From assembly GCA_038496675.1 (NCBI GenBank), contig CM076659.1, positions 21,988,623 to 22,052,622 on the forward strand: DNA of 64,000 bases, written 5' to 3'. Shown in pieces: positions 56,661-64,000 of the stretch. The notes under the pieces were generated by a model. It saw only the letters and a list, made by a program, of their open reading frames with translations. It was not told the origin of the DNA and searched no databases. This DNA is from Rachycentron canadum. Lineage: Eukaryota; Chordata; Actinopteri; Carangiformes; Rachycentridae. Every line of letters begins with the position of its first letter. Position 1 is the stretch's first letter. A program made the position numbers and the translations under genes.

Positions 56661-58247
56661 CATTACCAATTAACTCCTATGATGAATGTTTCCCAGATTG
56701 CGTGCTCTCAGTCAGATCTCCCCACTGGCAGCAGCCGCCTCTCGCTGCCTCGGCGCTTTGATCTGCAGGAAACAGACGCTGCTGTTCGCTCTGCTCAGCT
56801 TTCATTCAGACCATTTGTCATTAAACTGTCACAGCCAACACATCACACTGTGAGTTAGAAAAATGACTGAATTTAAGTAAAATGTGTAGCTTGGCTTTCA
56901 GGTGACAACTCATTTTGTTTTGTTTGAACATCACCTAAATGATCCGAACACTGTGAAGCGCTTTAGCACTGTGTTCTTTTCTTGAACATGGCCGTCTGGT
57001 GGTCATGTGACTATTCTCATTTAGCAGCTAATGCAGTGTTAGTGAGTGGTCGTTATGGCGACGCAGGAGTTTCAAATTTCACCTGTTATGTCACCTAAGG
57101 AAAAACATGAAAAAAGCTTAATGGAGACTGTTGTGCAAAACAATTAGCCCACAGGTCGTCTGTCTGCAGGTCACTATGACCTCATCATCAGGTTTTGTTG
57201 CTAGGCGACATCTAGTGGTCGTAGTGATGATGAGGGGAGCAAAGGGAAAAGTGGAGCGACGTAGTTTACAGAGCGACAAAGTCCACATCAGGAGGAGGTT
57301 GAGGTGGATGGATGGGTCAACTAACAGGAATATGACACAGGAGAGTGGTGTTTGAATCCCATGTTAAAGTAGCAGTTTAGTGTTGTTTCTATTATCCATG
57401 ACCCTTCTGCAAAGCTAACCTTGTTGTTGCTAACCATGCTTTTTTCTAAACTTAATCAAGACATGACTGTCATTATCGTAACCATGGTGACAATTCTTCA
57501 CCCGCTGCTGTAGGACATACAGATACCGCTGTCAGGCTGAGAAAAAAGACCTCTGTGGTTGTTCTGGTTGGAGACTGGTTTTAATGATTAACGTGATTTA
57601 TTTTCCCACAGTAACTGTGTTTACGATCTTTTGTTTGCTTTCATGCACAGTGACAGTGAACTACACACACAGGTCATTGAAAGCATCATTTCTCTGCAGT
57701 GTAATTGCTTTGTCACTGAAAAGACGACAAGTCAATGTTTTTATTCACTTTGCTTTGGTGTTCAGAGAAAACTCAAACAACCAGTCACAGTTGTTGTAGG
57801 TACAGGAAGTGTGCATCCGCTACACCATAGCTCGTGTCATGACGTGTAGGCATATAGCAGCTGAAGGTACAGAAAGGGCCCTTATAGGTAGCCTACAGCC
57901 TGGAGCCAATCCCAGCCAACATGCCAAAGACTGACGCCATAATCTACACACCATGTGTGGATTATTCACACCATTGTGCACAACTACTAATACAACTACA
58001 ACTACTAATACAACTACTAATACATGTAATATGAAGTGTATTCAATCCTTAACCAAGGTCTTTCCCTCTGTTAAATCTGACACATCACAGCTACAACATG
58101 TCTCTCTCTCTCTCGCTCTCTCCAGGTGAGTCATTTATAAATCACATTATCACCTCTTCACTGTGTTGACTCACACACAACAGTCTTTTATTAGCAGCTA
58201 GTGAAATCAGGGAAGCTTCTAAAAATATCCAAGAGGTACTTAGGAGG

Positions 58248-58249
<2 letters not shown>

Positions 58250-58296
<47 letters not shown>

Positions 58297-58320
58297 AGTG
58301 AGTAAGTGAGTAAGTGAGTA

Positions 58321-58353
<33 letters not shown>
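58250..58353. repeat. (TG)n(AGTG/AGTA)n(GA)n compound microsatellite
   Basis: About 21 TG units, then GAGTGAGTAAGTGAGTAAGT, then about 14 GA units. Confidence 0.95.
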
Positions 58354-58355
<2 letters not shown>

Positions 58356-58689
58356 CCTGGCTGGTGTGGTTTCAACAAACAGATGGTGGTTTGTCTCAGG
58401 GGCAGAGAAGAAAGGCAGAACGTGGGGAGTAAAGACAGAAAAGAGGAAAGAAAGAGAGAAATGATAAAAGTGCAGGAAAGAAGAAAAAGAGACTCATGGA
58501 GGAGAGGAGGATGGGAACAGTTCGAAAAGAGGAGGGAAAAGATGAACAGGAACTCAAACTGGATAAATCCTGATTTTATAACCACAAAGTCTTGACAAAA
58601 TCACCAAACAAACGTGAAAGACTGAGCTGTGATGCACTGATAAAGTCATCACTCAGAGAGAAAGTTGGAAGAGACAGACTATCTTTCTT

Positions 58690-58845
58690 TGTTTAAGTTA
58701 TTTTTTCAGGCTTTATTACAGCCATAGTGTTTGAGAGAGCAGAAAGTTGAGGCAGGGAGAGAGAGAGGGTATGACACACAGGCTGGATTCAAACCTGTGA
58801 CACTCGCTCCATCCGGTTAGCCACCGAACACCTGAGACTATTTAC
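58690..58845. repeat. Possible SINE-like repeat fragment
   Basis: CAGGCTGGATTCAAACCTGT followed by CCGGTTAGCCACCGAACACC resembles the tRNA-like GGATTCGAACC...GAGCCACCGAGC text of fish SINE-type repeats. Only a fragment; no second copy here. Confidence 0.4.
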
Positions 58846-59414
58846 CACTTGTTTTCTCTCTCACACAGCTCACAGCCTCTGGGATCCACAATAGTTTAGC
58901 CCTTATTTACTCCAGCAACTTTCAGACTTTAATGTGGCTCCACCACTTAATTGAGATGATCTTGGTACTTAGCTGTGCTGTGGTGTAATGTTAGCAAGAA
59001 ATTAGCATGTGCTACATTCTCCTGTTCATGGGAAGTTGGACTCTTTTAAATCAGTTGAAAAATGTTTTCTAATTTCTATCTCCTCCAAGCTGTGGGGGAG
59101 CTGCAGCCAGCAGCCTGTGTGGTTATCTGGTTATGATGTACACCCTCCAACCAATCAGAACCCACGGCTCTCTGTGGTCATGGTGTCGTGAGTCTCAACA
59201 TGTTCATGAAGTTTTAATAGTTCTGTTTGGGACACTTGTGCTCTCTCACATCTCTGCTTCTGTTCTGTTTCAGTGTAAAGAACCATCCTGTGGTTCTAAA
59301 CAGAACCTTTTTTTCTTTGAGGGTAAAATACTTTAATGTTCTCCATCAGAAAGAAAAACGATCCCATTTATCTCATGTGTAAACTGCAGCAGCTGATTGA
59401 TTACTACAATTTAA

Positions 59415-59415
<1 letters not shown>

Positions 59416-59472
<57 letters not shown>

Positions 59473-59481
59473 NACACACAC
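59416..59481. repeat. (AC)n microsatellite with one ambiguous base
   Basis: About 32 AC units; N at 59473 suggests an unresolved length or phase. Confidence 0.96.
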
Positions 59482-59588
59482 TCAAAAGGCCCTTTCAGAG
59501 AGTAGAAGTTTGCAAGGATTTATGGACTATACATATTTATGTTTTTACCACGTAATGTGTGTGGGTGTAGATAACATTATGTAATGTG

Positions 59589-59590
<2 letters not shown>

Positions 59591-59622
<32 letters not shown>
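59591..59622. repeat. (TG)n microsatellite
   Basis: About 16 TG units. Confidence 0.95.
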
Positions 59623-59625
<3 letters not shown>

Positions 59626-60257
59626 CTCCACTCTAATGGTTTCCATTCACTGTCTCCATTGCCCTCCAGTCTCTCCTGCCTACACAGCCATGACTTCTGT
59701 CTTCAGTCTGGTTGAGTTCTGCTGGGTTTTATTGAGGTTCATGGTCAGAACGAGTCAAACAGCTAATGCTCCTGCTGCACTTCATCTATAACACAATTGG
59801 CCTTTGTAAAAAAACAAAACTACCTTGATTTAGCTGAACACCTCCAGTGGTGTAGCTTCTGCTGCCACCATGGTGAAAAATCTGCAGTTTCCTCTTATAA
59901 TAAGAAGTGTGTCATTTTTATTGAGATCCTTTTTCTCATTATAACAACATATACTTGCTGCAGTTTATCACCACAATATGATGAATGATGTTAAACTTAT
60001 AACATCATCTGCTGATCTTGTAATGGAATATCCCTGTTATTACTGGAAACATAATTATTCCATTATTACAAGAAAGCTGTCTTGTTATGATGCTGTCCTC
60101 TGATGACAGCTTCACAACCTCTGAAATGATGTTTGTGGGGTTTTATCCTAGAAACCCTGATCTAGACATCTGTTCTGGTTTTAAGTTAAGTAAAAAAGTT
60201 TTAAGCTGCAGATATTCATGGACATATTATATTTCACTGTATAAGTACCAGTGTATA

Positions 60258-60259
<2 letters not shown>

Positions 60260-60314
<55 letters not shown>
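60260..60314. repeat. (TG)n microsatellite
   Basis: About 27 TG units. Confidence 0.96.
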
Positions 60315-60316
<2 letters not shown>

Positions 60317-60849
60317 AGTGGCATATCATGTATTATAATTATAATTGTATTTCTGTCGCAGTGGTGATACTAAACCAGTTCATGATATTTCTAAAATCTC
60401 TTTTAAAGAACTATGAGAAAATTTTTTAATTTATTCTTAATGTCAATTCACTACAGTTCAATATAAATTTATGTATTATGTGTCAGCAGCTCATCATCTG
60501 GATCAGCAGACAGAAGAGAAGAGGAAAGAAAATGCTGTTAATCTTAAACCTACGGCTCTAAAAGACTACGTGAGAAACTGGCATCATAACATCATCATCA
60601 TAACATACTCTCATAGGCAGTAGAGCTGATGACATTAGCAGCAGTAGTAGTGGTGGTAGCAGTTGCAGGCCTGTACTGACAGCAGCAGTTATACTACTAC
60701 TGTAGTATACAGTAATTGTGTCACCAGCCTGTTGAGGCCTCGGTATCTAAAGGAGGTCCACATGGTAAACCTTAATTAAATCAACATTTTTATTCATTAA
60801 ATCTATATGAAACTATTCTGTCAAGAGACCAAATGTGCGGGAGAATGCC

Positions 60850-61600
60850 ACGGCGCAAACCTGGGAAAGGTTTCAACTTGTGTGTATGTGTCTTCCTATC
60901 AAATCAAGAAAGAGACATCTGGTTGTGCTGGTGAACAGCCCATGCTCTTGCGTGGTTGAGAGAGGGTCTGCAACCATTTGTTAGCTTTACTGTAACAGAG
61001 CAAAAATAGTATTAACTCTGAATGATGGTTTATAGTAGTCAAATATGTGATGTATATGATGTTTTATTAATATAGTCCATGTATTAATATCAGATTATAG
61101 TAAAACCTGCCTTCAGACCAGACTCCACTAATTTGTATGATGGATGTCTCACAATATCTGACAAACCACTTGTGGACTCCATCTTTGGTGAAGTACAAGC
61201 TGGCAACGTCCTCTCATATCAGCATTCACTGCCTGCATCTCACAGTGTTACCACCCACAAGAGTGCCACCAGTTAAACAGACTGTGCACACTGTACGTGA
61301 CAGAAAAGTCTGAGACTGTGTCAAAGCCACACAAAATTAAAAAAAGGACGTGCTGCACCCCAGTGGCTTTCACTGAAGAAGAAGAGAAAATCTGTCAGAG
61401 AGGATCATCCATGGGACACATTAAACCACACTCATGAAGACAGGATTGGATGTGGAGACAGATGCTTTTAAGGACCAACTCTGTTAAACATGAACTTAAG
61501 AGACTGTGGACTGGTAACTCATCCAGATGTACCTTGGCTTGGTGTGTGACCCACTTGATAGACCATCAGGTTAGAGTTAAACTGTAGGTACCTCAGAGTT
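60850..61600 (+). pseudogene. SWIM/YqaJ-type nuclease relic (second gene of a THAP/DDE transposon)
   Basis: Two short but specific motifs in order on the + strand. At 60937-60997 SPCSC, then after a frame change VCNHLLALLY, gives the CxC...CxH pattern of a SWIM zinc finger. At 61508-61543 GLVTHPDVPWLG matches the core that precedes SPDG in YqaJ-like exonucleases; the SPDG itself is lost and a stop follows. Between them PAFRPDSTNLYDGCLTISDK and GEVQAGNVLSYQHSLPA stay open. Frameshifts and stops show decay. The pairing with a transposase on the other strand fits ISL2EU-type elements. Confidence 0.45.
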
Positions 61601-61984
61601 GACCATGGCTCCTACAAACTGCAGGAAATCCTTATTGTTGTCGAGTGCAGGGGCAGTTGCTGATCACAGGCAGGGGATTGTGTAATTTTGTTTTATTTGC
61701 CCTTGATGACATGTTTGTGCAGCACAAACACTTGTTTAACACCCTGAAACAGAGGTGTGATTTATTTTTCTTTAATGCACATCTGACAAAGTATCTATAT
61801 ATGCACCAGTAACTGAGGAGCCCCAACTATGAGGAAATTAATTCATCAGACATTCCATAATCTGCTATGTCTAATAATAAAGTTGTACTATATTACAAGT
61901 GTTGCTGGAGTTTTGATCTCTTTTCCTTCTCCATGAATCTTGGAAGAAGGTGGAGTTGTGAGAGAAACACTCTGTGTACAGTAT

Positions 61985-63474
61985 TAGGACTTGTCTGCTC
62001 AGGCTTTGACCCATTTTGGTAGTTGACCAAGAGACAAGCTCATGTGTAAGGTTGATTGATGTGGCCTGTTAGTGAGCGGGATTATTGTACTGAATACTTT
62101 ATGCTTCTTCACTCTTTGAATGAGCTGCTCCACATGGACCCTCAGTCTGCAAACGACTGCTTCTCCTTTACTTCTGACTGAGACAGCTGTGCTCTCTTGG
62201 ACAGGAAGGCAGGAAAGTAGACATTGCACACTTTGTCTTCCACAAGAACACCCTCGTCTACCAAGATGGCCATGGTTGGTTTGAGGAGAGGCACAATGTC
62301 TCTCTTTGTCACTTATGGAACCTTCATGAAGTGCTGACACAAAGGTAGCTGCACCATGACGCGTCATACTAATCAGTCCTATGAAGGTGCAGTGGGGTTT
62401 GTAGGGAGAAAACACTCCTCTGTGGATAAAGAGATTTGGGCGTTTGGCAGCACAGTTCAGTACAGTCCAGCACCACATGTGTGTCAAGATAGTGAAAAAC
62501 ATCTGGCAGAGTAGCCTTTACTGTCTCCTCAGACAGCCAAACACAGCCAAATAATACCCACAGCTCCAAGTGCAAAGAAAGCGTAAAGAAAGAAAGTGTT
62601 GATGTGTTGATTATGTGGCTCACAGTGCAGGCCAGTTCGTTCTGTGACTGACCCAACGACAGACAGGTCATGAACAGAAAAAACTCATCAATGTGTTGAA
62701 GAGACTGAGAACATTTACAATGACATTAAATAAGTTTTAATTTTGGAATCAAATGATTGCTAAGTTTTGCAGATTTCTGCTGCAGAGGTGTCTTGATGTG
62801 TGTCCAGTAAAATAAAAACTACATGGCTGTCGCATGTAGAGCCAAACGAAAAAACATTTAGAAAACTCAACAAACAGATTTTCCAGAAATCGTGACCCAT
62901 TAACTCAAGATAATCCACAGACCTGTGTCATGAGCTGTTTTTATTACTACAGTGACATATGAGAGCAGTAAATAAAATATTTCAAGAGGACAATATCCAT
63001 TTCAATACCAACATCTACAGAATAAATGCTGTTTTCCAGATCTGAGAGTTGACATGTTATCTTAGCTTGTGTTGAACTGACAGCAGTTTCCACACAGAGA
63101 TCACACAGGTTTTGATTCAGAGCGAGATCCGGGCCCTCAGGCTCTGAGATGGAGCAGTAATTCACATTCATAAATAGATTCTCACCTTGGACCGAGGCTT
63201 CTGTGTCTGGTCGTTCAGTCCTTTGCCAGACCCTGGGCCTGGGGGTGGGCAGGATATAGTTGTTCCACTGGAAAAAGACCGCATCCAGCTGCCGTTTGAG
63301 GCTCGATCACATTGAACTTTGAAAATGTCGGCTGCAGACTCTGGTATGATTTGTTATGGTGACATTTTCTTGTTGTAACTTCGTGACCCACTCTTTCTGC
63401 AGCTCTTCGTCCATCAGAAACGTGTAGAAAGAGTTGAATTTAGCTGAGGCTGTACACAGAAATGCTATCATCAT
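61985..63474 (-). pseudogene. THAP-DDE transposase pseudogene (ISL2EU-like DNA transposon)
   Basis: Read on the minus strand from 63474: FYTFLMDEELQKEWVTKL and TRVCSRHFQSSM are the second half of a THAP zinc finger (C-x2-H). Then a linker AVFFQWNNYILPTPRPRVWQ near 63280 and EPEGPDLAL. Next come a DDE superfamily domain: FFLFMTCLSLGQSQNELACT (about 62690), WLSEETVKATLPDVF, VVLDCTELCCQTPKSL (catalytic D, about 62455), YKPHCTFIGLISMT, SDKE, FPAFLSKRAQLSQSEVKEKQ and RLRVHVEQLIQRVKKHKVF (catalytic E, about 62120). At least three frame changes and several stops separate these parts, so it is inactive. Confidence 0.85.
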
Positions 63475-64000
63475 CGCTCCCTAACAAACATCAAAACAAA
63501 CCATAAAGCCATAAAGTACACAGAAGTGTACACGGGACCTTCGTTATGGAAAGCAAATGAGAAAATATTGACCAGTAATACAGGGCTACATTTAAAGCGT
63601 TGTAGTTTCACTATGGCAGACCAAATGTAGAAACAGAGACCCTTTTTTGTGTTTGTGAAACAATCCAGCTCTCCTCTGATGAGCTGAGCTTGTTATGTTT
63701 TCCTACGTCCTTATGGTCATTTCTTCACTTCTTTCCTTGACCTTGTGATGTTTTCCATTGAGGTCATGGAAAAGTGGTTAGGAAAAGAGATTATTTGGAC
63801 CTCTCGACCAGAGCCCTGGTTTATAGGCTCCTCTTCACAGATGCACACATACACCAACAAATGCAGGCGGAGCCCATAATACATCCATGGTGGAACCCCA
63901 CAGCAAACAGGAAGCCAACAGGAAGCCAGGCGAGTGCACAGGGCACAACACCTACACCAGAAAATCGAGCCACGCAGAGAACGGACAGCTGAGCTGTCAC
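63475..64000. other. Right end of window, eml6 intron
   Basis: No exon recognised. A stretch near 63705-63790 (CCTTGACCTTGTGATG, TTGAGGTCATGGAAAAGTGG) may be a decayed inverted repeat of unknown type, possibly the flank of the THAP element. Confidence 0.35.

Larger units (their letters stand above)
38564..64000 (+). other. eml6: eml6 intron 1 (at least 25.4 kb, runs off the right edge)
   Basis: No continuation exon was recognised: the next peptide should resemble LALHPDKTLVATGQVGKEPY, and no open frame here matches it. The stretch consists of AT-rich unique DNA, microsatellites and mobile-element relics listed separately. Confidence 0.75.

Noticed and set aside
58142..58585. 147-codon minus-strand frame
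   Set aside because: Made of pyrimidine-rich low complexity and the TG/GA microsatellite (Leu-Ser and Thr-His runs); no coding features.
38564..64000. Search for eml6 exon 2
   Set aside because: No open frame resembling LALHPDKTLVATGQVGKEPY with proper splice sites was seen, so the exon probably lies beyond the window.
1..64000. tRNA, rRNA or other structured RNA genes
   Set aside because: No cloverleaf boxes or rRNA-like stretches were recognised; only the weak SINE-like fragment at 58690.

Overview
The window is nuclear DNA of a bony fish, most likely a teleost. It has vertebrate exon-intron structure with GT/AG splice sites, AT-rich introns, many long CA/TG microsatellites, and relics of fish-type transposons (Tc1, L2-like LINE, a THAP/DDE element, short TTAA-flanked elements). 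The species cannot be named from the sequence alone. There are no bacterial features.

Bases 628-28885 (+ strand) hold the 3' two thirds of a beta-II spectrin gene (sptbn1). I resolve 28 coding exons whose phases join without a break into 1,618 residues. They cover the end of about repeat 4 through repeat 17, including the ankyrin-binding region and the tetramerisation end, then a variable linker, the PH domain and the basic C-terminus. The CH actin-binding domains lie upstream of the window. Exon 24 (21133) can be read through its splice donor to a stop at 21262. This gives a short C-terminus without the PH domain, as in the short isoform of mammalian SPTBN1. The 3'UTR starts at 28886 and a good poly(A) signal lies at 30174. 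The intron between exons 18 and 19 holds two in-frame candidate microexons that would lengthen the protein near the end of the ankyrin-binding region.

Bases 30.2-38.2 kb are intergenic, with TTAA-flanked repeats and two CpG-rich blocks (about 35.8 and 36.8-37.4 kb). At 38367 the first coding exon of eml6 begins on the + strand. The rest of the window (38564-64000) is its first intron, with no further eml6 exon recognisable. The order sptbn1-eml6, head to tail, is also found in human 2p16.

The eml6 intron is a repeat graveyard. It contains copies of two abundant unnamed repeat families, a dead Tc1 element (44.5-46.0 kb), a 23-bp minisatellite (about 51 kb), an L2-like reverse transcriptase fragment beside a 369-base assembly gap (52338-52706), and a decayed THAP/DDE transposon (about 60.85-63.5 kb). 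That last element appears to carry a second, convergent relic with SWIM and YqaJ-like motifs, the two-gene layout of ISL2EU-type elements.
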